Origin: Aquimarina acroporae
GTDB taxonomy: Bacteria; Bacteroidota; Bacteroidia; Flavobacteriales; Flavobacteriaceae
Direction: 5' to 3'
Length of the DNA: 64,000 nucleotides
NCBI RefSeq assembly: GCF_023195925.1
Contig: NZ_JALPRE010000001.1
Location: 310,001 to 374,000, forward strand
Part shown: one piece after another, positions 7,591 through 15,180 of the stretch
Position numbering within the stretch: the stretch's first letter is position 1
How the letters are laid out: every line of letters starts with the position of its first letter
The notes under the pieces: model-generated
The model's input: the letters and a program-made list of their open reading frames with translations, nothing else
The model's database searches: none
Told to the model about the DNA's origin: nothing
Program-made: the position numbers and the translations under genes

Positions 7591-8907
7591 TTAATTACCT
7601 GGAACAGAAATAGACTGACTTACGGATACTTCGTTAACAATATTTACCTTTATAGAAGTACCATTACTTTGGCCAATAAATGTAGAACTTACTTTTGATA
7701 AATTTGGTCTAGTTCCTTCTTCTGCACTAATTCCTAGATGGATTTCCTGTCGAAATCCTTCTAAACCGTAGCTATAATTAACAGCATCTACAAAATAGAG
7801 CTGATCCTCTCTTTTAAAGTCAACAATCGTGCCCTGCTTAGATTGTTCTCGCAATAAAATAACATCCCCATGGCGAATAAAATCTCCTACTTTGTTTTGA
7901 TCACTAGTGATATACAAAGTATCCCCAAAAGTGGTAAAACTACCCCGGAAACCAGTATATTTTAATTGATATAATTTATTAACAGCCAAATCCAATAATT
8001 TCTTTTTAATATCTGAATTATCCAATTCATCGGCAGAAAATTCGTCATTATTACTTTTATAGGTTGGATCAAAATATTTAAACTCAAGTTCTTCTACATC
8101 TTGAGATTTTTCACTCACCTTATCATTTGATGGTACCACTACAGTTAATACGTCCTCTTCTTTTTTCCCTTGTAACACATACCGTACCTGTATATTTATA
8201 TCTTCATATTCTCGATAAATCAAATCATCGTCAATAATATTATCATAGAATCTAAAAAAACCTTTTTTAGGAACTCTTTCTGGATATTCTGTTCCAACAT
8301 GTAAGTATGGCAAATACACATCACCTTTTTTCTTATATCGAATAAAACTATATACCCCATAGTCGTCACGAAGCATTTCCAAAAACTTTACGGGGGTTTT
8401 ATTCTCTAACTTAAAGGCACCTAAATCAAAATCTTTGATGTTTTCGGCTTCGTATTCTATATCCGTGGCTTTTTGTGCTACCTTAAAATATTCTTTGATA
8501 AATTCTGAAACTTTAATGCCTTTTAACTCATCACCTTCTTTTTTAGGATACGCTACGCTAATAAGACCTGATTTCAGAAAATACATATGATCTTCGCAAA
8601 CTAATTCTACAGGCACTCTTCCTTTTACATCTCTTATAATTCCTTTAAATGCAAGATGACTGGGAGTTTCATAGCCTAGAAAAATCTCAATAACAGGGTG
8701 ATTTTTAGACCATTCCAGCATTCTATTCCTGAATTCTTTATCAGAATTAATGCCTGTTTCAATATCAATAAAACGTGGTAAAATCACCGTAGCTTTATCT
8801 GTAAATTCTCGCCATGAACTTTCTATCTTGATTGTATTCACAAAAGTTATCTGAAGTGGATCTGCATCACCATCATAAATCTTTATCAAACAAGCTAATC
8901 GAACCAT
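7591..8907 (-). CDS. Baseplate hub protein (gpD/gp27-like)
   Basis: A 438-aa protein in the slot of P2 gpD, the hub that joins tube and spike. It opens with a beta-barrel pattern (LIKIYDGDADPLQITFVNTI) and has the central late-control-D-like segment (NKTPVKFLEMLRDDYGVYSF), in which a protein of this family evaluates a short helix followed by beta strands. The C-terminal part (RHGDVILLREQ, YGLEGFRQEIHLGIS) is beta-rich. No lysozyme domain is visible. The upstream neighbour is the DUF6046-like hub protein (9 nt away). Confidence 0.65.
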   Translation of the reverse strand: MVRLACLIKIYDGDADPLQITFVNTIKIESSWREFTDKATVILPRFIDIETGINSDKEFRNRMLEWSKNHPVIEIFLGYETPSHLAFKGIIRDVKGRVPVELVCEDHMYFLKSGLISVAYPKKEGDELKGIKVSEFIKEYFKVAQKATDIEYEAENIKDFDLGAFKLENKTPVKFLEMLRDDYGVYSFIRYKKKGDVYLPYLHVGTEYPERVPKKGFFRFYDNIIDDDLIYREYEDINIQVRYVLQGKKEEDVLTVVVPSNDKVSEKSQDVEELEFKYFDPTYKSNNDEFSADELDNSDIKKKLLDLAVNKLYQLKYTGFRGSFTTFGDTLYITSDQNKVGDFIRHGDVILLREQSKQGTIVDFKREDQLYFVDAVNYSYGLEGFRQEIHLGISAEEGTRPNLSKVSSTFIGQSNGTSIKVNIVNEVSVSQSISVPGN

Positions 8908-8916
8908 ATTCTTATA

Positions 8917-9687
8917 TTAAAACCTTGATGCTAAATCCTTTAAAACCGACTTACCAATGCCTTTTAAAGAAGCATCTTGCTGCTGTTGCTTTATTTCTAA
9001 AGGCACCTCTGATAATGCACTAAAGCTAAATGGCTGTATGTTTTTCATTCCTTGATTGCTAGGAAATTCATAATTGGTTACCACAATCTCGAACACACCC
9101 ATTTTTCTAAAAATAGGATTGGTAACTTTTAAGGTTTGTTCTGCTTCCAAAATTTTTCTTAACTGAACCACCCTAGCGGTTGGGTATCCTCTTCCTGAAG
9201 TTGCCAGAACGCCATTTACGGTAATGCTATGGTCTCCATTAGAGATAAATTCCTTTACGGTATAATCTCGACCTTGTATTGCTGTTGTAACAATGTTTTT
9301 ACTCCGGCTTACAGAAATAGAAACACCGTCTAACCTAAATCCAAATGCCGCTCCTGCCAATTCGGTGACAAACTCATTGTTTCCAAAAAAGTCCCTGTTT
9401 ATGCCTAATTCAGAACCGGTGTTAATTACTTTATCCTCCGGAATTTCGATTACCAATGGAGCGAAAACAGGCAGGCTAAAAGATCCTCCAGCCATGATAA
9501 ACTCATCGACATCAGTCAAATCTTTTAAGGGTTCAAAAAAATACTCTTCGGTAAGATTTCGTAAACCATCCAAATAATCCCCTTCACTGCTAGAAGCTAA
9601 AATATTTGTTACATTTCGTACTACACTTCTGCTTTGACTTAGTCTTAAGGAATTTAATAAATTCGGAATGTTATAATTGAAACTCAT
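8917..9687 (-). CDS. DUF6046-like tail hub/adaptor protein
   Basis: A 256-aa protein resembling the DUF6046-type tail proteins of Bacteroidetes. It has a helical N-terminus, then KNIVTTAIQGRDYTVKEFI, GDHSITVNGVL, YPTARVVQLRKILEAEQTL, a G(V)FEIVVTNYEFP segment and a final QPFSFSALSEVPLEI. The order mirrors the gpU/LysM adaptor that ties the tube to the hub in P2/Mu tails. It lies between tape measure and gpD-like hub, with 9-11 nt spacing on both sides, in one operon. The family name is from memory of motif patterns; the role is inferred from position. Confidence 0.6.
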   Translation of the reverse strand: MSFNYNIPNLLNSLRLSQSRSVVRNVTNILASSSEGDYLDGLRNLTEEYFFEPLKDLTDVDEFIMAGGSFSLPVFAPLVIEIPEDKVINTGSELGINRDFFGNNEFVTELAGAAFGFRLDGVSISVSRSKNIVTTAIQGRDYTVKEFISNGDHSITVNGVLATSGRGYPTARVVQLRKILEAEQTLKVTNPIFRKMGVFEIVVTNYEFPSNQGMKNIQPFSFSALSEVPLEIKQQQQDASLKGIGKSVLKDLASRF

Positions 9688-9698
9688 AAAGTTTGTAT

Positions 9699-11192
9699 TT
9701 AATTTATTGCATCAGGTAGTTGCGTATCCCTAAGTGCTTCCAACAATATTCTTTTGATTGTATCTTTAACCTCTGAAGAAGATTCTTTAAGATTCGTAAC
9801 ATTAATATTAATTTGCTCTACCAATGTATTAATCGTTACAGATTTTCCTCCACCGCCAAGTCCCATTCCTCCTCCAGCACCTGCAGGACCAACAAATCCT
9901 TTCATGTTGACACTACTTGCTGATAATTGAGTACCAGTAAAAGAAAAACCAGAAGAAACATCTAACTCTATTGCTTTAGGAGGTGTTACCACAGTTGGCA
10001 ATTCTTGTTCCTTTTTCTTTCCGAACAATTCTCCAACAGTCATATCTTTATTATTCTCGGCTTCTCTTCTTACCCTTTCTAACCTTGCCGTATCGATACC
10101 AGGAATCCAGTCTGCTATTTTAATCACGATATCAGTTAACCAGGAGAAAAAGTTGCCGAGAACATCCTTAATACCATTCCAAACCCATAACACTGGACCA
10201 ATAATCCATTTCTTTATGAATCCCATAATTATCTCTCCAATATCTTTGAAATAACTAACTATGTTTTCAAAGATTTGTCTTCCTATATCTACAATAACAG
10301 CTATGAAACCACGGAAAGAATCGATATGTTTCCATAAAATCTTAAATACTGTGGTTACCAATAATATTGCATCGATTATAGCTACAATAATATTAAGACC
10401 TGGAACCATATATAATGCTTTGCTCCCTATAAAAGCCAAAATTCTTCCTACTCCACCAAGAAGCCCTATAAGAGGTCGCAAAAATTTAAACATTCGCCCA
10501 ACAAAAGATGCTACCTTAGTTAATATCCATTGTAATGGCTTTAGACCTTTTGTACCTGCATTAAATTTTGGGGAGACTTTTGGTTTTTTATATGCAAAAA
10601 TCGTTTGATATAAAGGTTTGAGCCATTTGGGTATTCCCTTACCAGTCTTTCCAGTATCTTCGGCATCAGGAGCTGTTGCCTCTACCAAAGTAACCGGTAA
10701 CGGTAGCGGTATTTTTAGTTTAATTGAGCTTCCGCTCATTAACCCGAACGTAGTTAGAAGCACAGATTGCATTTTGGCATAAAACGCCATTAACGTAGCT
10801 CCAAAAACGTTAATATTTTTTTTGAAATTAAGTGAAAAGCCTTTGAGTGTTAAACTTAGATTTTCAATTGAAATTTTAAAGGCTTCGAAGGTTACATTAA
10901 GCTTTTCAATAACCAAACTAAACTCTACAGAAATTGAAGTGGCTATTTCATTGAGTTTTGAAGCCACAATACTCTGATGTGTAAAAAGTTGGTTTACCAC
11001 ATCTACACTATAGGTATTGTTTAAATTGACCACCTGATTTGTAGTCGTTTGCACAGAAACATTTTGTACAACACTATTCGTTGCACTAGCAACAGCCGAA
11101 ATCGTTTTGTCAATTGCATTTGAAGCAATATCGGCTTGTTTATTGAAAAAGTTTAGTGCATTTAGTGCTTTACTTATAGAATCATTGGTCAT
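9699..11192 (-). CDS. Tape measure protein
   Basis: A 497-aa protein. Residues 1-150 are helical and coiled-coil-like with Val/Asn/Thr-rich repeats. Residues about 215-370 carry several strongly hydrophobic segments (LRPLIGLLGGVGRILAFIG, LNIIVAIIDAILLVTTVF, IWNG...FFSWLTDIVIKIADWI), as tape measures have. The end is Gly-rich then helical. Length sets tube length: at about 1.5 angstrom per residue, 497 residues imply a tube near 75 nm, short for a phage but within the tailocin/CIS range (inference). The ATG (11192) overlaps the frameshifted chaperone end by 11 nt. Confidence 0.8.
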   Translation of the reverse strand: MTNDSISKALNALNFFNKQADIASNAIDKTISAVASATNSVVQNVSVQTTTNQVVNLNNTYSVDVVNQLFTHQSIVASKLNEIATSISVEFSLVIEKLNVTFEAFKISIENLSLTLKGFSLNFKKNINVFGATLMAFYAKMQSVLLTTFGLMSGSSIKLKIPLPLPVTLVEATAPDAEDTGKTGKGIPKWLKPLYQTIFAYKKPKVSPKFNAGTKGLKPLQWILTKVASFVGRMFKFLRPLIGLLGGVGRILAFIGSKALYMVPGLNIIVAIIDAILLVTTVFKILWKHIDSFRGFIAVIVDIGRQIFENIVSYFKDIGEIIMGFIKKWIIGPVLWVWNGIKDVLGNFFSWLTDIVIKIADWIPGIDTARLERVRREAENNKDMTVGELFGKKKEQELPTVVTPPKAIELDVSSGFSFTGTQLSASSVNMKGFVGPAGAGGGMGLGGGGKSVTINTLVEQININVTNLKESSSEVKDTIKRILLEALRDTQLPDAIN

Positions 11193-11747
11193 TACCGAAA
11201 ACCTTTGCTATGGCGTTTGCCATATTATATTCTTGTTTTTTATCTAAATACTCTTGTAACCACATCACTTCTCCCAAATGACGATAAAACTCTTCATCTG
11301 AAAGTTGATACGGATCTATCTTGAAGTAATAGCGTATAAGAGCTGCTGCTTTTAAAAGTTCGTCCTTTCCCTCTTCATCAGAAATAAGGAAAGGATCTAA
11401 ATCTTTTTTGCCTTAGCCTCTTTTGGTTGAGTTAAATCAGCAAAAGCTGTTATTACAGAAAGTTTTAAATCATCATCTTGTACGATTTCCTCATCGCCAC
11501 CTAAATAACAATTTTTAAACAATACCTCCAGAGCTTTAAACTCATCGGTCTTTGAAGTCTGTAATACTGCCGCTCTGGTAGACATGGTTGGTTTTCTGAA
11601 ATATGCAAAACGCATTTCTCCCTCATCGTTCTCTACCTCGACCTTAATTAACTTTCCAAACTTACTTTTCCAGGCATGTAATTGTGATTCTGTAATATTA
11701 CCATCAATGACTTTTGCCGTATTGTTTAATTCTATTGTGGGTTCCAT
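11182..11747 (-). CDS. Tail assembly chaperone, -1 frameshift fusion (gpGT/gpEE' type)
   Basis: If ribosomes slip back one base at 11409-11403, the 115 first residues are joined to 73 more (start of the new frame DLDPFLISDEEG, then LIRYYFKIDPYQLSDEEF, ending KVFGNDQ) before TGA at 11184-11182, giving 188 aa. The -1 frame is open with no other start of its own, fills the otherwise empty 11193-11396 interval and overlaps the tape measure ATG. This is the standard chaperone pair arrangement of long-tailed phages and R-pyocins. I read the frame from the sequence; the frameshift itself has not been demonstrated. Confidence 0.8.
11363..11409 (-). promoter_or_regulatory. Programmed -1 frameshift signal (slippery heptamer plus stem-loop)
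   Basis: The coding strand reads GCA AAA AAG in the zero frame, so the heptamer A AAA AAG (11409-11403) is placed exactly for tandem -1 slippage, as in dnaX and IS3-type elements. After a 7-nt spacer (11402-11396), which holds the zero-frame TAG (11399-11397), a perfect 8-bp stem follows: TCCTTTCC (11395-11388) pairs with GGAAAGGA (11370-11363) around a 17-nt loop. Heptamer, spacer of 7 nt and hairpin are all of standard geometry. Confidence 0.8.
11397..11747 (-). CDS. Tail assembly chaperone, short (zero-frame) product
   Basis: A 116-aa product (MEPTIELNNTAKVIDG at the start, TQPKEAKAKKI at the end) read without frameshifting. It corresponds to P2 gpE, lambda gpG or the Mu gp41 short form. 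Tail chaperones bind the tape measure and recruit tube subunits. The segment KSKFGKLIKVEVENDEGEMRFAYFRKP is beta-rich, and the end is Lys/Ala-rich just before the stop TAG (11399-11397). The zero-frame stop lies 3 nt past the slippery heptamer, so most ribosomes would end here and a minority would continue as the long form. Confidence 0.75.
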   Translation of the reverse strand: MEPTIELNNTAKVIDGNITESQLHAWKSKFGKLIKVEVENDEGEMRFAYFRKPTMSTRAAVLQTSKTDEFKALEVLFKNCYLGGDEEIVQDDDLKLSVITAFADLTQPKEAKAKKI

Positions 11748-11768
11748 AATTCTATTTTTTTTTTGGAA

Positions 11769-11803
11769 TTTTAAACCTCAATAAAGGCTATTGAGGTTTA
11801 AAA
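11769..11803 (-). promoter_or_regulatory. 15-bp perfect inverted repeat between tube and chaperone genes
   Basis: TTTTAAACCTCAATA (11769-11783) and its complement (11789-11803) form a 15-bp stem with a 5-nt loop between the tube stop and the chaperone start. In the minus-strand transcript the stem is followed by TTCC and an A-tract, not a U-tract, so it is not a standard Rho-independent terminator. It could stabilise the 3' end of the sheath-tube message or partly terminate, lowering chaperone relative to tube; either fits the need for many more tube subunits than chaperones (inference). Confidence 0.6.
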
Positions 11804-11813
11804 AATCCTTTTG

Positions 11814-12239
11814 TTAATTCCATTCTATATGAGATACAATAAGATCAAGTTGAACCTCTATTTTGGTATCTCCTTGTTTCATATCTCTTTTGTTGGTTTT
11901 GAATTCGCAATTGCGAATCACATGGGTAATTACATCGTTAGTCTCATCTAAAAAGCTAACTTTTACATCAAAAATTGGCACATCCTGAAGTCTTTTACCT
12001 TTTGGTAATGCTTGCTGAATTGCTTCTACTTCGTAGTTATATAAAGTTAGTGATGCTTTTGCCTCATATTTGCCTCGTCCTCTAAAAACTGGCATATCTC
12101 CAGCTCCATAATGGTTTTCTTTGACCTGAGCATCATCATAACTTATTGCAGTTATTCCTGTAACGATCCTGTCTAAAACATTTACCTCTATTGATGACCA
12201 ACTATGTCGCTGTCCGTTTATTAATGGTACTTGTGTCAT
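11814..12239 (-). CDS. Tail tube protein
   Basis: A 141-aa protein matching the tail tube family (P2 FII, R-pyocin tube, eCIS inner tubes, usually 140-175 aa). The N-terminal part carries WSSIEVNVLDRIVTGITAISYDD, followed by GAGDMPVFRGRGKYEAKASLTL, and the end has DTKIEVQLDLIVSHIEW. The fold would be the six-subunit ring with beta-sandwich walls. It sits immediately downstream of the sheath gene (23 nt) and before the hairpin at 11769-11803. This is the conserved sheath-tube order. Confidence 0.8.
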   Translation of the reverse strand: MTQVPLINGQRHSWSSIEVNVLDRIVTGITAISYDDAQVKENHYGAGDMPVFRGRGKYEAKASLTLYNYEVEAIQQALPKGKRLQDVPIFDVKVSFLDETNDVITHVIRNCEFKTNKRDMKQGDTKIEVQLDLIVSHIEWN

Positions 12240-12262
12240 TTTTTAACGAATTTAATTTTTTA

Positions 12263-13474
12263 TTACTCAGTTAATCCGAACGGGTTCTTGAATCCTAAAC
12301 TCACCTCTATTCTTCTTGCTGTACCTGTAGGCACTATTTCTATTTGTACTTTCAAGATAGAATCTGCAAGAATATTTTGTAATGGGTCTACAAAAACATC
12401 TATTTCAGAGGCCTCTCCATTGGCCACCATACGCTCTAATGCAGATCTGCATAAAGTTTCATATCCCTTTACTACAGAAGGAGGTAATGTTCCTGTTTCT
12501 GGATCAACTAATACGGGTGCGTTTACTTTGGGAAGTAAAGCTGCACGTGAAAGACGAGCCGCTTTATGAATTGTTCTATTCGATTCTATAAAAGTAAAAT
12601 CTGAAGTAGGCTCTGTACACGTATGACTATCATTAAAATATATTCCTCCGATACCTATATGAGTTCTAGTGAAAATATATTTAGACTCGTCTAATGTTTT
12701 TTGTGCTCCTTCAGAATTAAGCTCTTCACCTCCTACAAAACCTACAGACCTAAATCCATCTCCTGTAAGGTTAAATTTTTCTATCCAAGCAATATTTTCA
12801 GAAACTTTAGCCTTAGATACTGCTCCTAACAATACTCCAACGGCAGCAGTATTGCTATATGTAGACTCTTTTGCCTTTTCGGTATCCATAGCAATGACTA
12901 CCGATACATTTTCTGCATTCTGCTCTGATAAGTCATCAAAACTAGTTGACGACGCACTAAATCCTTTACCTTCAAGAAATATTTCTACCGGCCTGTGATT
13001 AGCAAAGGCGGCAGATGCTACTACCTGAGCCTTTCCTATTGCCGTTTTGGTAGCCTCAAAAGTAACTGTATCGCTATGTATAACTGCCAATTGTCTTATT
13101 TGTCCATCTGCTTTTAACAACATAGATTCTGCTTCGTCTACGAGTGTTGCGTAAGTACTTTTATCAGATTTCATGATATAAAGATCACCTGATGGGTTCA
13201 GTCTAAAAAACTGATTTATTTGGTAATACGCCGAAACCCCTCCTGTATCATATGCCGATGTAATTCCTAGACCCTCTGCATCATCTACAGATGCTAATCT
13301 ATATAATTGATCATCTTCTAATAACACCTCTGTTGTGTCATTTCCATCATCATCTTTTACAAAAGTGTCAGGACCATCAAATAATAAGCCCGAAATCATA
13401 TCCTGATCTGGAGTCCTTCTTCCCAGACCTCCCGATAATTTGGTAATGACAACGTCATTAAATAAAACACCCAT
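12263..13474 (-). CDS. Contractile tail sheath protein
   Basis: A 403-aa protein of usual sheath length (P2 FI 396, R-pyocin about 386). The start (GVLFNDVVITKLSGGLG) and end (DSILKVQIEIVPTGTARRIEVSLGF) match the N- and C-terminal sheath arms that hand strands to neighbouring subunits. In the middle, ASSTSFDDLSEQNAENVSVVIAMD and FVGGEELNSEGAQKTLDE fit the subtilisin-like core. A C-terminal helix region ALERMVANGEASEIDVFVDP lies before the last strands. With the tube, hub and spike genes downstream, it proves a contractile system. Confidence 0.85.
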   Translation of the reverse strand: MGVLFNDVVITKLSGGLGRRTPDQDMISGLLFDGPDTFVKDDDGNDTTEVLLEDDQLYRLASVDDAEGLGITSAYDTGGVSAYYQINQFFRLNPSGDLYIMKSDKSTYATLVDEAESMLLKADGQIRQLAVIHSDTVTFEATKTAIGKAQVVASAAFANHRPVEIFLEGKGFSASSTSFDDLSEQNAENVSVVIAMDTEKAKESTYSNTAAVGVLLGAVSKAKVSENIAWIEKFNLTGDGFRSVGFVGGEELNSEGAQKTLDESKYIFTRTHIGIGGIYFNDSHTCTEPTSDFTFIESNRTIHKAARLSRAALLPKVNAPVLVDPETGTLPPSVVKGYETLCRSALERMVANGEASEIDVFVDPLQNILADSILKVQIEIVPTGTARRIEVSLGFKNPFGLTE

Positions 13475-13504
13475 AATAGTATCTTTTAGTTATATATTTT
13501 TCGA

Positions 13505-13544
13505 TAAGCAAAAACGCTATTTTCCATAAAATTAATTTTGCTTA
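13505..13544 (-). promoter_or_regulatory. 9-bp inverted repeat upstream of the sheath gene
   Basis: TAAGCAAAA (13505-13513) and TTTTGCTTA (13536-13544) form a 9-bp inverted repeat with a 22-nt loop. It lies between the small HTH gene and the sheath gene, 31 nt upstream of the sheath ATG. It may be an mRNA hairpin in the sheath leader, a weak transcription end for the upstream genes or a protein-binding site. There is no U-tract directly behind it, so I do not call a terminator. Confidence 0.35.
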
Positions 13545-13592
13545 CCAAAAAAAACTAAAAAACGCCTGTTCAAATACAGTAGTTTCAGTAAT

Positions 13593-13772
13593 TTATGCTA
13601 CCTCGCTAAGAATGGGATTTTGATTGAGTATATTGTAAATAGTGCGCTCAGATAAAAACAATCGTTCAGAAAGTTCTGCAACAATCAATTTCATTTGCTT
13701 GTGCTGATTTTTTAAAACATAATCCTGGACAAAGATTCTTCTTTTTTCTAGTAGATTATTTTTTCTTTTCAT
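13593..13772 (-). CDS. 59-aa helix-turn-helix protein upstream of sheath
   Basis: A short ORF from ATG 13772 to TAA 13593 encodes a 59-aa basic protein beginning MKRKNNLLEKRRIF and ending NQNPILSEVA. The segment LIVAELSERLFLSERTIYNIL looks like a helix-turn-helix (ELSERLF-LSE-RTIYNIL), as in small phage or sigma-region-4-like regulators. It sits 20 nt after the tail-terminator-like gene and about 118 nt before the sheath. It may tune sheath operon transcription. Its location inside the cluster and intact frame support a real gene, though its function is inferred. Confidence 0.6.
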   Translation of the reverse strand: MKRKNNLLEKRRIFVQDYVLKNQHKQMKLIVAELSERLFLSERTIYNILNQNPILSEVA

Positions 13773-13791
13773 AATTTAAATGTATCTGATT

Positions 13792-14505
13792 TTAAGAGTT
13801 ATTGTTTGTTAATTCAACTTCTGTAGCGTTTAAGATTAATTGTTCATCGATATTTTTGTATACCAATAAGTCTTTTCCATTATATTGTACTTGATGATAA
13901 TCATCCAAGTCAAACCCCAATGCGCGTAAATCTCTTCTCAGAGCGGCTTCACGCTCACCACCATCAATATCGGTTTGATCAAAAAATTCATTCGATATCA
14001 TGGTATATCTTTTCTTATATTCTTTTTCTATAAGCGTAGTACTATAATTAATTTCCCAGATGTAAAAGTTGTTTTTCTCCCAATATTCGTCTTCGACTAC
14101 ATACTGTCCTTCTCTAACCTTTAATGAGGCATTAGTAATAAGCTCAACATTTGTAACACCATCTGCAATATCTTGTTGATTTTGTCTAAGTTCAGATCTA
14201 TCTGGATGTAGCAAAATAGCCTTATCTATTTTTTGTGCTAAGTCAAAACACTCCAAATAATCATCTTGAAAAGAAGCTTCCAGAATAATAAAAACGCTAA
14301 AATCTACATCGGCTTTATATTCCTTTTCTGAAGACGTATTCCACTTCACATTATTATACTTAAAAAGAACAAGAGGAAACGTTAAAGAGTCATTTGTAAA
14401 CACACTATCATTAAAAAGTCTAACCGTATTATTTACAGATTGAGATGGATTGATAATTTCATGAATCTTCTGTTTTTTTTGCTCGTAATATTGTTGAAGT
14501 ACCAT
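13792..14505 (-). CDS. Tail terminator/completion-like protein, first gene of tail operon
   Basis: A 237-aa protein with no signal peptide. Its first 160 residues (VRLFNDSVFTNDSLTFPLVLFKYNNV, split by turns, then DVDFSVFIILEASFQDDYLECFDLAQKIDKAILL) look like the alpha/beta fold of tail terminator or completion proteins (lambda gpU, HK97 gp10 type): beta strands, then a helix after a V(D)FSVxIxxE-like strand. It lies immediately upstream of sheath and tube, where terminator genes sit. The C-terminal 80 residues hold an acidic patch and no known motif. Assignment by position and fold pattern. Confidence 0.5.
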   Translation of the reverse strand: MVLQQYYEQKKQKIHEIINPSQSVNNTVRLFNDSVFTNDSLTFPLVLFKYNNVKWNTSSEKEYKADVDFSVFIILEASFQDDYLECFDLAQKIDKAILLHPDRSELRQNQQDIADGVTNVELITNASLKVREGQYVVEDEYWEKNNFYIWEINYSTTLIEKEYKKRYTMISNEFFDQTDIDGGEREAALRRDLRALGFDLDDYHQVQYNGKDLLVYKNIDEQLILNATEVELTNNNS

Positions 14506-14596
14506 ATCGTATCTTATTTGTATTTAATTTCTTTCTTTTCAGTTTTTTAACTAGAAATAAACTTGATATTCCATTTATTTTAGATAATTTTAAACC

Positions 14597-14668
14597 AAGA
14601 TATTACCCCATAAAGATACCAACATATTACGGAATATAGCAACATTTTACAGAATTTTTCTGTTAAAT
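14597..14668 (+). promoter_or_regulatory. Operator repeats between tail operon and XRE regulator
   Basis: Two tandem 20-bp copies (AACATATTACGGAATATAGC at 14621-14640 and AACATTTTACAGAATTTTTC at 14641-14660; 15/20 identical) lie next to a weaker third copy (14597-14616, 14/20). The last copy is also the left arm of a near-perfect palindrome, ATTTTACAGAA-TTT-TTCTGTTAAAT (14644-14668, 10/11 paired), ending 19 nt before the ATG at 14688. The half-site is close to TTACRGAAT. The layout, in the divergent gap of a regulator and its presumed target, fits operator sites of the XRE protein. Confidence 0.6.
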
Positions 14669-14687
14669 TATTATTAAGATTAGTAAA

Positions 14688-15059
14688 ATGGATATTCACG
14701 AAAGAGTAAAGGAAATAATTGAGGAATTAAATTTATCGAACAATTCTTTTGCTGCCAAGATTGGCGTTACAAGCACTACTATTGATAGCATAACAGCTGG
14801 TAGACTTCAACCCGATGGAAGCAGAAAAAGAACAAAGCCTGGTTACGATGTTCTTAAGAACATCATTGATATTTTTGAGATAAACCCTTATTATTTATTT
14901 GAAATGAGCCAACAAATGTTTCGAAACAAAGAATTGGAAAATATTGATCTTTCTGCTTTAACAACAGACCTTGACCTTATCAAAAAACGTTTAGCCAAAT
15001 TAGAAAGCAAATCGGTTGGTGATCCTGTCCCGTATAGGTCCTCTGAAACAGATCTTTAG
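14688..15059 (+). CDS. XRE-family HTH regulator divergent from tail cluster
   Basis: A 123-aa protein. Residues 5-70 form an XRE/Cro HTH (VKEIIEELNLSNNSFAAKIGV then TSTTIDSITAGR), with the rest of the domain ending INPYYLFEMS. The C-terminal part (about 95-110, LDLIKKRLAKLES) may be a short dimerisation coil. It diverges from the tail operon across 182 nt that contain the repeated sites at 14597-14668. It is the likely switch of the tailocin, but it is also a common chromosomal type. No LexA-like peptidase domain is present, so derepression would not be by self-cleavage. Confidence 0.75.
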   Translation: MDIHERVKEIIEELNLSNNSFAAKIGVTSTTIDSITAGRLQPDGSRKRTKPGYDVLKNIIDIFEINPYYLFEMSQQMFRNKELENIDLSALTTDLDLIKKRLAKLESKSVGDPVPYRSSETDL

Positions 15060-15180
15060 AAATAACCATCTTTTGTGATTTACCTACTTATAATACTTAA
15101 TTTTAATGCTATGGTTATACATAAAAAAAACCTGCATTGACATAGTAAGATATCTTCTGTTTGCATATTATGGTTGATCT

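Noticed and set aside
11748-11813. Rho-independent terminator after the tube gene
   Set aside because: The stem is long and perfect, but an A-tract rather than a U-tract follows it in the minus-strand transcript.
1-14668. Complete prophage
   Set aside because: No capsid, terminase, portal or integrase gene is visible, and host-type genes flank the right side. The left side beyond the window is unknown.
1-14668. Typical eCIS (Afp/PVC/MAC type)
   Set aside because: No AAA+ ATPase, a phage-type frameshifted chaperone is present, and gene order is P2/Mu-like; only the separate PAAR-like tip is shared.
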